Shown: positions 1 through 9,691, counted from the first letter of the stretch. The stretch: DNA of 64,000 nt from UBA830 sp002295635 (GCA_002295635.1 DBHK01000013.1:76275-140274); one strand, 5' to 3'. A program made the numbers and translations. The notes: a model not told the origin generated them from the letters alone.

Positions 1-49
1 GATTACTACCTTTGCTTCGTCTTCAAACTAAAACCGGGTATGCAGAAAA

Positions 50-616
50 ATGGATGACACCAACCACACCTTAGTCGATGCCCATTACGCCTCCGCCCTT
101 GTTTCCACAATTTCGAAATTGCGGTCTAAAATTAACGAAATAGAACGGCCGTGGAAGAATTGCGTTCTCGGGGCGTTCGAGTATTTAGAGGAAACTGCGA
201 ACGATGCGCTAGGAGCGCAAAACGCCCGCGCCGTAAAACTTCACATTGAGATGCAAAGAGATTTGTTCGACTTTATGCCCTTTTTCTCGGAGATATACAA
301 AACTAACGAACTATCTGAGGTCTGCCCTGGCGAACCACGACGAGTAAAAGAACAAATTTATGCATCAGCTAGGCTTATAGAATGGTTGCTATTCCGAAAA
401 TGCGGCGCTCAACCAGAGGAAATAGAAAAGTTATTTAATTGGCGCGAGTTGGAGCGGTTGACGGGAATTTATTGCAGAGTACTTCAAACAGTCGCCACCG
501 ACATCCACGAAATTTTGGGTGCGGACAGTTTACCGGAGCCAAGCGCTTCTAAAGCGAGTGAAAATCTAACTTCATCTTCGGTTCCATACTTGAATCTCGT
601 TAAGAAACATAGCTAA
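50..616 (+). CDS. Hypothetical protein, 188 aa
   Basis: I do not recognise the family. The product is a soluble 188-residue protein with no signal peptide or membrane segment. It is rich in helix-forming residues through about residue 155, followed by a Ser-rich, probably flexible tail (about 160-180). The ATG is preceded by a purine run (gcagaaaa) rather than a clear Shine-Dalgarno sequence. It is the only complete plus-strand gene before 5186 and its promoter lies mostly outside the window. Length and uninterrupted frame support a real gene. The function is unknown. Confidence 0.6.
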   Translation: MDDTNHTLVDAHYASALVSTISKLRSKINEIERPWKNCVLGAFEYLEETANDALGAQNARAVKLHIEMQRDLFDFMPFFSEIYKTNELSEVCPGEPRRVKEQIYASARLIEWLLFRKCGAQPEEIEKLFNWRELERLTGIYCRVLQTVATDIHEILGADSLPEPSASKASENLTSSSVPYLNLVKKHS

Positions 617-811
617 GTATCAAACGACTTTATGTGGAAATGGGGCAACGAACATAAGTCATATTAATTTATATTAAATACTTCGGCCAATTTCATTAGG
701 AGGAGGTTTGACCCATACCTTTGCGCGGCTGGGTAGCGGATTAGCGGCCCACTAATTAGAATCAGAGCTCTCTTATCAGCAATTATAAGTCCCTTCTTTA
801 ATATAAATTGG

Positions 812-1428
812 ATGAAAACTAGCGGCGAAAACAATACTTTGGTCCCGAAAATCCAACCGATAAAGTTGGAACAAATTCTGGAGACTGCTCGGACCCTAAT
901 AAGCAAGAGAGTAATTGATCGTAATTTTACTTACCATATTCCAACTATCGGCTCCATCACAACGGACAGATATCTATACGTCAGTATGGTTGTGCTCCGC
1001 GGTATCGATGTCCCAGAGCGACTAATCCGCTTTCGAACTGATTGTAGAACACTCAAATATACTGAGTTATCTATGCATCCCCAAAGCTGCATCCACTTTT
1101 ACGATTTATCTAATAAGATCCACCTAGTTAAAGCCTACTGCCGAGGTACATTCTAACGATAGCCTTGCGAGCCAGGCGTAGCTGTCGAGCACACTATCAA
1201 GTCAATTATGTTATACCTCGGTTAACGGCCCAGGCACTCAAATACGCACCCACAAACCGCCCCCAGTCGCTCTGACGTACTCGAAAAGGATGGCTTTAAA
1301 TTTTTTGTATGGTTTAGGCCCAAATACATCAACTAGAGTGGCTCCAATTATTCGCCTCCGGGCATCTTCGAGCCTCATTTGTTTGGTCAGAACAAGCAGA
1401 CCTAACAGCGAGATGACTTGCCCCATAG
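812..1428 (+). pseudogene. Decayed pyridoxamine 5'-phosphate oxidase-like (FMN-binding split barrel) gene
   Basis: The opening frame (812-1156) encodes about 100 residues typical of the Alr4036-like/PNPOx flavin-binding family, including VVLRGID, an RFRTDCRTLKYTEL stretch and HFYDLSNKI, then stops. The rest of the family pattern continues in other frames. From 1158 the +1 frame reads DSLASQA, a TAG where the family has Trp, then LSSTLSSQLCY and GPGTQIRTHKPP. Further on, other frames give EKDGFKFFV and then HQLEWLQLF, GHLRASFVWSEQ and LTAR, with a TGA where Trp is expected, then LAP and a final TAG. Frameshifts plus nonsense codons show a full-length gene that has decayed. Ancestral members are soluble FMN proteins. 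A minus-strand ORF at 1238-1426 is a shadow of this remnant. Confidence 0.8.
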
Positions 1429-1435
1429 GTTGATT

Positions 1436-1972
1436 TTATTTTTGAGAATAAATCAATTTTTCCTTTAGCATGATTTGAGCTTCAATTGCCTTGATCACGC
1501 GTTTACTTGAAGGACTGGTTAGTGAGGAAAACCAGTCCACGAGCCGGCCGTCGGGCCCAATTAAGTACTTATGGAAATTCCATCTCGGTTTTGCAATCAC
1601 GCCAAGTTCTGAAGCGGCCCATTTGAAGAAGGGGTGAGCTTGATTACCTATGACATGGTTTTTTTCAGTCATTGGAAAGTCTACTTCAAAATTAAATTCG
1701 CAAAATTCTTTAATCTCTGTCGTTGTTCCGGACTCTTGACCACCAAAATCATTTGAAGGGATACCCAACACTACAAATTCTCGGTCGCGGTATGCCCGCC
1801 AAAGCGATACAAGGCCTTTATATTGACGAGTGAAACCACATCGAGATGCTGTATTAACTATTAGCACAACGTGGCCTTTGAAATCAGATAGTGGAAGTTT
1901 TTGGCCATTTAACGAGTTAAAAACAAAAGCGTGAGCGCCTGCTCCCTCGTTTGTAGAAACAGCTAAAAGCAT
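1436..1972 (-). CDS. Glutathione peroxidase family protein
   Basis: Thiol-dependent peroxidase of 178 aa reducing hydrogen peroxide or lipid hydroperoxides. The full thioredoxin-like GPx signature is present: peroxidatic Cys45 in NTASRCGFT, Gln79 in SNDFGGQE, and Trp131-Asn132 in WNFHKYLI, together forming the catalytic Cys-Gln-Trp(-Asn) set. It uses Cys rather than selenocysteine. The first 15 residues before AHAFVFNS look like the end of an export signal, and the frame stays open upstream of the ATG without another ATG, so the true start and location (cytoplasm or periplasm) are uncertain. It is monocistronic, convergent with the PNPOx-like remnant. Confidence 0.93.
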   Translation of the reverse strand: MLLAVSTNEGAGAHAFVFNSLNGQKLPLSDFKGHVVLIVNTASRCGFTRQYKGLVSLWRAYRDREFVVLGIPSNDFGGQESGTTTEIKEFCEFNFEVDFPMTEKNHVIGNQAHPFFKWAASELGVIAKPRWNFHKYLIGPDGRLVDWFSSLTSPSSKRVIKAIEAQIMLKEKLIYSQK

Positions 1973-2188
1973 AAACTGACAATTACCTATCGAAGGAAGT
2001 CGTAGTCCGAAAACAAATAATAATCGGATTACGTTCCATTTTGAAAGCCAATTAATTCTATCAAAATAGTCTACCTAATTTTTATAAATAAAGTGCGAAC
2101 AGCCCGAATTAAAAAAAGTATATGGGTTAAAAGGAAAGTACCAATATTGTTGGTGGAAATTCTCATTGAATTTTTGTTTTGAATAGCG

Positions 2189-2235
2189 GGGGGTCTTGTC
2201 GCGAAACGCTTTTCCGAAAGACGAGTAAGACCCCC
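2189..2235 (-). terminator. GC-rich inverted repeat, probable transcription terminator
   Basis: GGGGGTCTT (2189-2197) is perfectly complementary to AAGACCCCC (2227-2235) with a 29-nt loop. It lies 36 nt past the stop codon of the minus-strand gene at 2271-2612, a typical terminator position. There is no clean U-tract on either strand, so intrinsic termination is not certain. Confidence 0.5.
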
Positions 2236-2270
2236 AGCTACTTCACTATTTTCTTCGTGTGACCGAAGGC

Positions 2271-2612
2271 CTACATCCTGACTGTCGAAACAGCTTCAAT
2301 GCTTGCCGATAGCCGGTCTCCTTTTTTGATTTGACCGTGCGAAGCGAAGGCCGAGGCGATGTCGACACCCACGTGAGTTCCAACCCTGTTTGATTCAATG
2401 ACGGAAGCAGAGGTAAGAAAATCTGAACCTAAAAACCGAGTTGTGCCCGAAAACAAAATCGAAGCGTTGTGAGCCGCTGCCAAGTCGGCTCCAGCATGCA
2501 CCTCAGTCGCGACCTTGACGGGCGAGGAGTCCGGATTTGTTGCCTGAGCTGAGCTAGAAAATGCAGCAATTAAAGTTGACGCAATCAAAAGATGTGAAAA
2601 TTTTTTCGACAT
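2271..2612 (-). CDS. Small secreted hypothetical protein, 113 aa
   Basis: It begins with a textbook signal peptide: MSKK, a hydrophobic core (LLIASTLIAAF) and a likely cleavage after SSAQA at residues 20-24. The mature part is about 89 residues, without cysteines, rich in Ala, Ser and Val, ending in SASIEAVSTVRM. The ATG has an AAGGA element upstream. No family is recognised. It is probably periplasmic or secreted. It stands alone, followed by an inverted repeat at 2189-2235. Confidence 0.6.
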   Translation of the reverse strand: MSKKFSHLLIASTLIAAFSSSAQATNPDSSPVKVATEVHAGADLAAAHNASILFSGTTRFLGSDFLTSASVIESNRVGTHVGVDIASAFASHGQIKKGDRLSASIEAVSTVRM

Positions 2613-2775
2613 GGTTCATTAAAATCCTTGAGGTTACTAGATAAGGGTATTTTCTTTACGTGCCGTTATCCAAAATAGATCAGACTGCCCCTCGGATTTT
2701 TCCTCATCCATGGTCGACAATTTCCGCTAAACCAAAAAATGTTCGTTAATCAACCTATTCTCGGAGTCGAAGAAT

Positions 2776-3564
2776 TTAGTTTGTGCTCTGAAAGAGAATC
2801 CAATCGGCGATTTCTAGAGCTACCTGCCGTTCAATACCCTCGAAACCATGGTGGTGAAAAGGTCCGCACCCACGACCGCTGGGAATACCCCCGATATACC
2901 TCAAAAAGTTTTTGCGAGGTGCAGAAACCTGATCAAAAAAAACTTTTGCAAATTTATAACGCGTCACCGAGCATTCATCTTTCGAATGATGTGCAATTAA
3001 TATTGGGACGTCGATACTATTACCGATGATGATCTCCATCGAATAATTGACTGCTTTCGCCGAGTTATTTGTATAAATCCCGGAAGCTAGAACAACTCCG
3101 TCTATCGTTTTAGGGAATGTTTTTGAATATGCACCGGCATCTACAGTGCCTCTGCTGAAACCGACGATAAAGATCGGTCGATTGTTTCGCCGCTTAATGA
3201 ACTTTACAAGCTCCCATATTGCCTCCAAACGTTCTCGACTAGCACGGTATTGGTAACCCGCCTTTTGTCTACTTGAGCGGTTAGGCAACAGATAAAAATT
3301 AATATTTTCATCGAAGAATACGACGCGCTGCCTGATGAGAAAATTATTACCTCTCCCATCTTGGTTTCTGAGCCCCTTACCCCCAATAATAGCGATAATA
3401 TTTGCTTTGGACTGCGCGCCCTCAGACGCATGGATATCTAAATTAGAGATACCGGCTACTTTAAATTTGAAACTTGTTGCTAACGAGCTGACAGAAAATG
3501 AAACGCCAATCACCAAAACTATGAAAAATTTTGAAAGGATTTGTGCCCAATGAAAAATTGCCAA
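2776..3564 (-). CDS. Exported alpha/beta-hydrolase-like protein
   Basis: 262 aa with an N-terminal hydrophobic segment (about 10-30) ending SSLA, read as a signal peptide. The core shows an alpha/beta-hydrolase pattern: nucleophile elbow GFSRGT (Ser about 141), a possible acid in AHHSKDE and a terminal His in GPFHHHGFEG, giving a plausible Ser-Asp-His triad. Paired cysteines (CSVT, GCGP) could form a disulfide after export. The start appears to be TTG at 3564, preceded by GGAG at very short spacing, so a slightly different start is possible. The substrate is unknown; the family includes esterases and lipases. The neighbour at 3832 is also exported. Confidence 0.65.
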   Translation of the reverse strand: MAIFHWAQILSKFFIVLVIGVSFSVSSLATSFKFKVAGISNLDIHASEGAQSKANIIAIIGGKGLRNQDGRGNNFLIRQRVVFFDENINFYLLPNRSSRQKAGYQYRASRERLEAIWELVKFIKRRNNRPIFIVGFSRGTVDAGAYSKTFPKTIDGVVLASGIYTNNSAKAVNYSMEIIIGNSIDVPILIAHHSKDECSVTRYKFAKVFFDQVSAPRKNFLRYIGGIPSGRGCGPFHHHGFEGIERQVALEIADWILFQSTN

Positions 3565-3831
3565 ACTCCATATTTGGAATAGCGTGAAAGTTTGGAAAAA
3601 TATTCGAGAATCAAACGAGATACCTTAAAGCGCTAATGTTGGTCAGCCTGATTATTCTATCACTGGAACCTTGTCCACTAAGAGACAGAAAAATTATCTT
3701 CGAATAGCTCTTCGATTATTAGCGTTCCTGCTTTATTGTAAATTTTTGGATGGCTTCTATGAGTTTCGTGGCAGGCATTCTTCTCCAATTGTTTTTAAAT
3801 TAAAGGCTTTATCGCCGTATTAAAAACTCTC

Positions 3832-4947
3832 TCATATCGGGTTCTTACTATTCCAGGACCTACCCGTTAACAGCTTCCAAGCGTTGCGATAACCAATAGC
3901 ATGCCTCGCTCCATCGGGCAGGTCGCGCATTATTAGCCGAATGTTTTGGACTCTTTTCCTAATAAATTTGTCAAGCGGCCCTCGACCGCCTCCATAATCA
4001 AGACCAACAACGAAACGGTCTGCAAAATCGATAATTATCTCCTTCCACTGATCAGCAAGATCAGGAAACTGCCGATCACTTTCGCGCCGCCAAATTATGG
4101 TATCTAAAGTTTCTTCACCGGAACAATTATAGATTCTTCCAGGCCGACCTGTCGCTAAGTCAAAGTAGAGGTTGGGGTAGTTCCGCAAAAGATGTCTTAC
4201 CCTGTCGGCAGTGAAGTCACTTTGTTTCTTCGGTTGCCGGATTTGTCCAAAATGGGCGTGTATGACTTTGGCACTCGGATACGCCTTCAGCATTCTTTCG
4301 AGCCCTCTAAGGAGTAAATTCTCCGGTTCATTATGAATAACAAATGCGACGGCGCTATCTGCTGAAAGTTGGAACAGCCGATGTGCGTTAGGGCCCTCTA
4401 TGGGAACATGAACATCACGGAAGGTATTGCCCGCTCTACATTGCCGACGGGACATATAGTGTCGGAATTCGAACTCCCCCATAATTGGATAGGCGCCGGA
4501 CCGTATATGTTTTTCAGTCTGGCTAATAAAGCTATTTTTACCCCTCACCCAGTTCTTATTTGTGCCGCCGTTGCTAGCAAGCAGAAAACGGTTGGGATAC
4601 GAGTTTACAACTTTGTGGATATAAAAGCCCCAGCGGTAACCCTTCTGCTTTTTACTATTCCTACGCGCCTGATATCCATCAAAAGCCATCAACGCAACGC
4701 CGACTTCATCCATCACCGGTATCGCTTTACTAAGATAAGCCTCTCCATCCTGGCGTTTAAGACTCGACTGCAAATCGATCAACGGAATTTCACCAATATC
4801 CAAAAACGACTGAATACGTTTTCGCCACATCGTCTCCAACTCAGCGCGCGAATAATTGATATCGAGTGGCTGTTCGGCATTTGAAACTGAAACACTCATT
4901 AAAATCAAAAATGCTACAAAGACGCTGAGGAATTTACGTACCTTCAT
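3832..4947 (-). CDS. Periplasmic amidohydrolase-like (TIM-barrel) protein
   Basis: 371 aa with a signal peptide (MKVRKFLSVFVAFLILMSVSVSNA, cleavage near residue 24). The body resembles amidohydrolase-superfamily proteins that have the block GEFEFRHYMSRRQ, then VIHNEPEN, KVIHAHFG (strand-end His) and FVVGLDYGGG (the late Asp). The first barrel strand, which usually carries a His-x-His metal pair, here reads PLIDLQSS, so metal binding at that site is altered or lost. The role may be non-hydrolytic or use one metal only. It lies upstream of the exported hydrolase at 2776-3564 but 267 bases away. The substrate cannot be inferred. Confidence 0.7.
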   Translation of the reverse strand: MKVRKFLSVFVAFLILMSVSVSNAEQPLDINYSRAELETMWRKRIQSFLDIGEIPLIDLQSSLKRQDGEAYLSKAIPVMDEVGVALMAFDGYQARRNSKKQKGYRWGFYIHKVVNSYPNRFLLASNGGTNKNWVRGKNSFISQTEKHIRSGAYPIMGEFEFRHYMSRRQCRAGNTFRDVHVPIEGPNAHRLFQLSADSAVAFVIHNEPENLLLRGLERMLKAYPSAKVIHAHFGQIRQPKKQSDFTADRVRHLLRNYPNLYFDLATGRPGRIYNCSGEETLDTIIWRRESDRQFPDLADQWKEIIIDFADRFVVGLDYGGGRGPLDKFIRKRVQNIRLIMRDLPDGARHAIGYRNAWKLLTGRSWNSKNPI

Positions 4948-4978
4948 TTTACTTTTCCGTAAGAGGTTCGCAATTAGA

Positions 4979-5055
<77 letters not shown>

Positions 5056-5185
5056 CAAGTAACAAGTTTGTACCACGTTTTCAATCGCGTTGCGACGAGA
5101 TGAACTCATAGAGATTGCGAAGCAAGCTTAGCTGATAGATAAAGTAGCTAACTCATAGGAATAATTACTCGCGGGAGAGAAACTC

Positions 5186-5953
5186 ATGGGGGGAAAACTT
5201 ACAGGGAGAAAAGCAATTATCGTTGGCGGTGGGGGCGGAATCGGCGGAGCGATTGCTCGGCGATTTCACATAGAGGGCGCGGCGGTCGGTATTGTAGACG
5301 TTGACGAGAAGGCAATCGAAGCCCGGGTGGCCGAACTGAAAGACGGACCCGGAACCGCCCAGGTATTTTCAATCGCCATCGATATAAGCAATCCTGAGGG
5401 AGCAAAATGGGCGGTTAGCGAAGTGTCCAATGCGATAGGAGGGCTAGATATTTCCGTTCACTCTGCTGCCAGCCGTGATCCGACAGCACCCACGGAATAT
5501 ACAGAAATCGAGAACTGGAACGAAGCAATTCGGGTAAATTTAACTAGCATGTTTCTCCAGTGCAAATACGTAATTCCCGAACTGCGAGCCAAAGGAGGAG
5601 GTGTAATTATAAATATCGCATCGCAGCTTGGAAGTGTGGTTACTCCGGGCCGCCCCGCCTACCATGCAACAAAGGGTGCTGTAATCCAGCTTACCAAAGC
5701 AATCGCTGTCGAAACTACACAGGACAATATTCGGGCGGTAACGATCTCGCCAGGTGCTATAGAAACCAACCGTCTTCTAGCCCGTCATAAAAACATCGAA
5801 GTAATTCGCGAAAAACTAACACCTGGCCATCCAATCGGACGTTTAGGCCAGCCGGATGATATCGCGGGCGCCGCCCTTTTTGTAGCCAGCGATGATGCCG
5901 CCTTCATGACCGGTACTGACCTTATTGTCGACGGCGGATATACGGCAATTTGA
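5186..5953 (+). CDS. SDR family NAD(P)-dependent oxidoreductase
   Basis: Classical short-chain dehydrogenase, 255 aa. It has a glycine-rich cofactor loop GGGGGIGG (14-21), Ser146, Tyr159 and Lys163 forming the catalytic set, and the C-terminal block GTDLIVDGGY. An aspartate after strand 2 (IVDVDE) suggests NAD preference. The family reduces or oxidises alcohols and ketones, and the substrate is not identifiable. The start ATG follows GGGAGAG. The next SDR begins 4 nt after its stop, so the two form an operon that converges on the TRAP permease at 6625. Confidence 0.88.
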   Translation: MGGKLTGRKAIIVGGGGGIGGAIARRFHIEGAAVGIVDVDEKAIEARVAELKDGPGTAQVFSIAIDISNPEGAKWAVSEVSNAIGGLDISVHSAASRDPTAPTEYTEIENWNEAIRVNLTSMFLQCKYVIPELRAKGGGVIINIASQLGSVVTPGRPAYHATKGAVIQLTKAIAVETTQDNIRAVTISPGAIETNRLLARHKNIEVIREKLTPGHPIGRLGQPDDIAGAALFVASDDAAFMTGTDLIVDGGYTAI

Positions 5954-5957
5954 CAAA

Positions 5958-6620
5958 ATGTCCCGCGTTCTCATAACCGGTGGCGAAACTGGACTAGGCC
6001 TCGAGCTAACCCGAGCGTACTCCGCCGCCGGCGATATTGTTTCTGTAATCTGCCGTGAATCGTCAGCAGAGTTGGACGCGCTGGCCCCGCACGTTAACTA
6101 CGCCAAAGCTGACGTAAGGGATCCCGGGGTCATCGATCAAGTCGCTAAGGAAATCGGGCATACTCCAATAGACATACTGATCAATAACGCAGGGATAATG
6201 ATTAAAGACGATATCAACAAAATAGATCTCGCCGCCCTCCGTCTGCAATTCGAAGTCAATGCCCTTGGCCCACTCAACATTGTACTCGCTTTCCAACAAC
6301 TTCTGCACACAGGGTCTCGGGTAATAAATATTTCCAGCCGGCTTGGGTCGATCGACGACAATGAAACCGGCGATGACTATGGCTACCGGATGTCAAAAGC
6401 AGCACAAAATATGCTGACATCGAACCTATCCATTCAGCTTCGTAAAAAAGGTGTATGCGTCGTCGCCCTCCACCCCGGGATTGTTGCAACTGGCATGACC
6501 GGTGGTTTCGGTACACCCGCCGCTAAGGTGGCCAATGATCTTAAGATTACTATCGAAGGTCTCGACGAAAGATTTACAGGAAAATTCTTCGACCGTTTTG
6601 GTAAAGAAATTCCCTGGTAG
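5958..6620 (+). CDS. SDR family oxidoreductase (second of pair)
   Basis: 220 aa with the start chosen at ATG 5958, which leaves 4 nt after the previous stop and begins directly at the cofactor strand (MSRVLITGG). Motifs are GGETGLG (8-14), NNAG (76-79), INISS (Ser126/127), Tyr143 and Lys147. It lacks the extended C-terminal region of the preceding SDR, which suggests a divergent, C-factor or sniffer-like SDR. It is co-transcribed with 5186-5953, so the two may act on successive steps or form a hetero-oligomer; that is inference. Confidence 0.82.
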   Translation: MSRVLITGGETGLGLELTRAYSAAGDIVSVICRESSAELDALAPHVNYAKADVRDPGVIDQVAKEIGHTPIDILINNAGIMIKDDINKIDLAALRLQFEVNALGPLNIVLAFQQLLHTGSRVINISSRLGSIDDNETGDDYGYRMSKAAQNMLTSNLSIQLRKKGVCVVALHPGIVATGMTGGFGTPAAKVANDLKITIEGLDERFTGKFFDRFGKEIPW

Positions 6621-6624
6621 AGCA

Positions 6625-8586
6625 CTAAGTAAAGACCAAGCTAAGATCGGGGATTGCAATCAACAAGATTGTTACCAGAAGCATAACGAATGCAAATGGC
6701 ATCGCTCCCAGAAAAATCTGGTTCAATGTTATCCGGTCGTCATTCAAAGTAGATTTCACAACATAGCACGTGATTCCTAATGGAGGGGTTAGCAACCCAA
6801 TTTCAACGGCAATCACCGTTACAACCCCGAACCAAATCGGATCCCCGCCAAACATTGCAAGAGACGGAAGCGCCAACGGCAAAATGATTAGCATAATTGA
6901 GATGGAGTCGAGGATCATGCCAAGCAAAATCAAAATTAATACATAGGCGATTATAAAAAGGGTATAGCTGTCCCCCACAAAACCTCCCATCTGCTGCGGT
7001 AAACCGGATAGCGCTAGCATGCGCGAATAAATATTTGCGGCAAGAATTAGAAATAGAATGGACACCGTGATGTGGCCCGTTTCCACAAGGACTCCCCAAA
7101 GCGTCTTCCAGTCCAGTTTTCGTCTGATGAGTCCAATCAAAAGCGCACCAAATGCACCTGCCGCGCCTGCTTCAGTAGGAGTGAATATACCACCATAAAT
7201 TCCACCGATCACCAGAACCATGAGACTGAAAATCGGAAAAAGTTTTAGTAACGCTGATCTACTCGACTCGTCACCATTCGTCTGGTCTTGCATCACTTTG
7301 ACGTCACCTACCCACTCCGGTTTCCAAGTAGCCATGCCAAGTATGACAAGGGCAAAGGCGACCGCGAGGATAAGCCCGGGGATTAAGGCTGCAATAAACA
7401 AAACGCCAACTGACTGTTCCGCAATAAAGGCGTATACAATAAAAAGAAGACTCGGCGGTATCAGCATCCCGAGAACAGAAGAGCCAGCCACTACACCCAC
7501 AGAAAATCGTGCCGTATATCCTTGCGCCATCATTTCCGGCGTAGCGACACGGGTGAACGCGGCCGCGGATGCGATAGAGGAACCTGTAATCGCAGCAAAT
7601 ACGGCGTTTGCTGCGACTGTGGCTATCCCGAGCCCTCCCCGAACCCGTCTAAGCGCCCATCGAGCCACTTGGAAGGTATCCTTACCGACGTCGGTCGCGG
7701 CCACAAGTAATCCCATCAGCACAAAAAGCGGAACCACACCAAAAAAGTAGTTCTTCATATATTCCGCACCGGCCTGCGGTAACATTCTTTCAGCGATAAC
7801 GGTGTTTCCCTTCATCAACCAGATGCCGCAAAAACCGAGGACTATTAAAGCAATTCCGATAGGCATTCCTGCATAAATCAGGATTAACATGAAGATTATG
7901 GACAGAATTCCGATTTGCGCATTTGAGAGATCGGCGGATGTAAGCCAGTATATAATGATGGCAAACCCCGCCAACCCTAACAGCCAACCGTAGCCTCCCT
8001 TTACACCCTCAACGCCGGCTAAGCCCTTACGAAAAGTTCGGCCTGCTCCAGAAACCTCTCGGATGAAGCGCAAAAGAAATTCGATACTGGTTGCAATTCC
8101 GCCAACCAGCAAAATTAAATAAAACGGCCACACGATAAAGGTAACCACACCGGGCACGCCAGCAATCTCGTCTTCGGCCCATGCATCCGAAAACTCACCC
8201 CAAAACCCTTGGGCCATAATAAGAAAAACAACTATCCCAAATAAATTGAAAATAGCATTGAATACACGCCCCGCGAAGGGACGCTTAATTTCAAGCCATT
8301 CAATCAGTAGTTCTGCACGAATGAACTTCCCTGCATGCAGGGTATTCGCAAGTTGTAAATAAATTGTACCGGAAATAGAAAAAGCGATTATTTCAGGAAC
8401 GCCATTCAGCGGATGGTTAAGAACATTCCGGGCGAAAATATCGGCGCAGATGATCAGCATCATACCGAACACCCACAGGGTGCCGACACTATTCATCAAA
8501 TTAGTAAGGCTGATGAAAAGGCGAACAGGCAGACCGATCACCGTCTCTCTACCCGATCCGTCACCCGCCTGAGCGGGGTCTGTCAC
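6625..8586 (-). CDS. TRAP transporter permease, fused small (DctQ) and large (DctM) subunits
   Basis: 653-aa integral inner-membrane protein. Residues about 20-180 carry the four-helix DctQ-type small subunit (with DIFARNVLNHPL). After a linker of about 30 residues, about 200-650 carry the 12-helix DctM-type importer domain with the typical segments GKGNTVIAERML-like, FFGVVPLFVLMG, TGSSIASAAA and PPSLLFIVYA. TRAP systems import carboxylates or related acids using a sodium gradient. The start is GTG at 8586, 25 nt after the binding-protein stop. It is transcribed with the dctP-like gene at 8612-9691. The substrate is not determinable. Confidence 0.92.
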   Translation of the reverse strand: MTDPAQAGDGSGRETVIGLPVRLFISLTNLMNSVGTLWVFGMMLIICADIFARNVLNHPLNGVPEIIAFSISGTIYLQLANTLHAGKFIRAELLIEWLEIKRPFAGRVFNAIFNLFGIVVFLIMAQGFWGEFSDAWAEDEIAGVPGVVTFIVWPFYLILLVGGIATSIEFLLRFIREVSGAGRTFRKGLAGVEGVKGGYGWLLGLAGFAIIIYWLTSADLSNAQIGILSIIFMLILIYAGMPIGIALIVLGFCGIWLMKGNTVIAERMLPQAGAEYMKNYFFGVVPLFVLMGLLVAATDVGKDTFQVARWALRRVRGGLGIATVAANAVFAAITGSSIASAAAFTRVATPEMMAQGYTARFSVGVVAGSSVLGMLIPPSLLFIVYAFIAEQSVGVLFIAALIPGLILAVAFALVILGMATWKPEWVGDVKVMQDQTNGDESSRSALLKLFPIFSLMVLVIGGIYGGIFTPTEAGAAGAFGALLIGLIRRKLDWKTLWGVLVETGHITVSILFLILAANIYSRMLALSGLPQQMGGFVGDSYTLFIIAYVLILILLGMILDSISIMLIILPLALPSLAMFGGDPIWFGVVTVIAVEIGLLTPPLGITCYVVKSTLNDDRITLNQIFLGAMPFAFVMLLVTILLIAIPDLSLVFT

Positions 8587-8611
8587 CCGCTAAGTCCGTT
8601 AGAAGGTCCGA

Positions 8612-9691
8612 TCAGAGGCCTTCGTCCCAGTTCCGTAATGGTTTGGCACCCGACGCTCGCGCAACATCCATAAAGGTTTTCATTACTACCCTCGCAGGAA
8701 TACCTTTCTTTTCGTTCGCATCTACCCATTCCTTGGCAAGGTTCGGCATCGCAGCTGCCCAGCTACGGCGTTCCGCCGCCGGCAGGGTAGTAACGATAGC
8801 TCCCTGTTTGGCCATTAGTTTAAGGAATAAACCGGCTTTTTTCTCAATGATTGCCGCCTGTTTCGAGGAATACTCGCCGCCAAGCTTCATAAAAATATCT
8901 TGCATGTAAGCTGGCAGGGAATTCCAAGTGTCCTTGTTCATCGTGATGGCACCGGATATCGGCCCTCCCATATCAACTACTGTCACGTACTTGCCCACTT
9001 CGTGGAGCTTAAAAGGAAACATCCCGGTCGTAATCGAGATACCGCCGTCAGCTACACCGGTTTTCACACCGTTATAGTACACCGGCAGGCCACCATTTAC
9101 TGCAACTGCGCCGGTTCCCCTTACCCAACCAGCAAGTGCGTCAGGAGCATACAATTTTCTACCTTTAAGATCCGCAACTGATTTCACCGGGAATTTGGTG
9201 AAAATGTTGTATGTATCGGCGACTTGGATACCAAGATAAACTTGATTGTGCCTATCCCAGGCCTTTTTCATCGCTGCCACGTCTTTATGTAGCTTCTCAC
9301 CGATTGAATTCAGAACCTTTACATCCCCTGTCACAAACGGAGCGTAGAATGATACGTTCATTAACGGCATTTTAATCGGCTCCCAGAGAGTGCCGACCCA
9401 GCCTAAATCAGCCAGCCCGTTCTGTACGCCTTCGAGAGTGTTCTTGAAATTATAAAGCGCTCCAGCATATGCTTGAGTCCATTTGATACTGTCCCCCTTA
9501 CCGGCCGAAGCTACCCGAGACATTGACTGCGGGACCACGTGATCTTTTATAACTTGAACCCAAGGCACTATGGGCGGATGACTCGATCCTGCCGTTAACT
9601 TAAATGTTTTAGCTGTAGTCCCCGAAACACCCAGTAATACCATAACGCTGGTGGCGATCGCCCCCGCAGCAAGTGTTTTCGTTAATGACAT
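8612..9691 (-). CDS. TRAP transporter substrate-binding protein (DctP family)
   Basis: Periplasmic binding protein of 359 aa, first gene of the TRAP operon. The start is placed at ATG 9691 because AGGAGAGGT lies 7-8 nt upstream; the longer frame to 9733 includes that site. The signal peptide spans about 1-29 (LAAGAIATSVMVLLGVSGTTA). Family blocks include ALYNFKNTLEGVQNGLADLG and a central DLKGRKLYAPD. The conserved Arg of acid-binding DctP proteins may be the one in WVRGTG. It delivers substrate to the fused permease downstream. Confidence 0.92.
   Translation of the reverse strand: MSLTKTLAAGAIATSVMVLLGVSGTTAKTFKLTAGSSHPPIVPWVQVIKDHVVPQSMSRVASAGKGDSIKWTQAYAGALYNFKNTLEGVQNGLADLGWVGTLWEPIKMPLMNVSFYAPFVTGDVKVLNSIGEKLHKDVAAMKKAWDRHNQVYLGIQVADTYNIFTKFPVKSVADLKGRKLYAPDALAGWVRGTGAVAVNGGLPVYYNGVKTGVADGGISITTGMFPFKLHEVGKYVTVVDMGGPISGAITMNKDTWNSLPAYMQDIFMKLGGEYSSKQAAIIEKKAGLFLKLMAKQGAIVTTLPAAERRSWAAAMPNLAKEWVDANEKKGIPARVVMKTFMDVARASGAKPLRNWDEGL

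Noticed and set aside
1238..1426. 62-aa minus-strand gene after glutathione peroxidase
   Set aside because: It is the reverse shadow of the PNPOx-like pseudogene.
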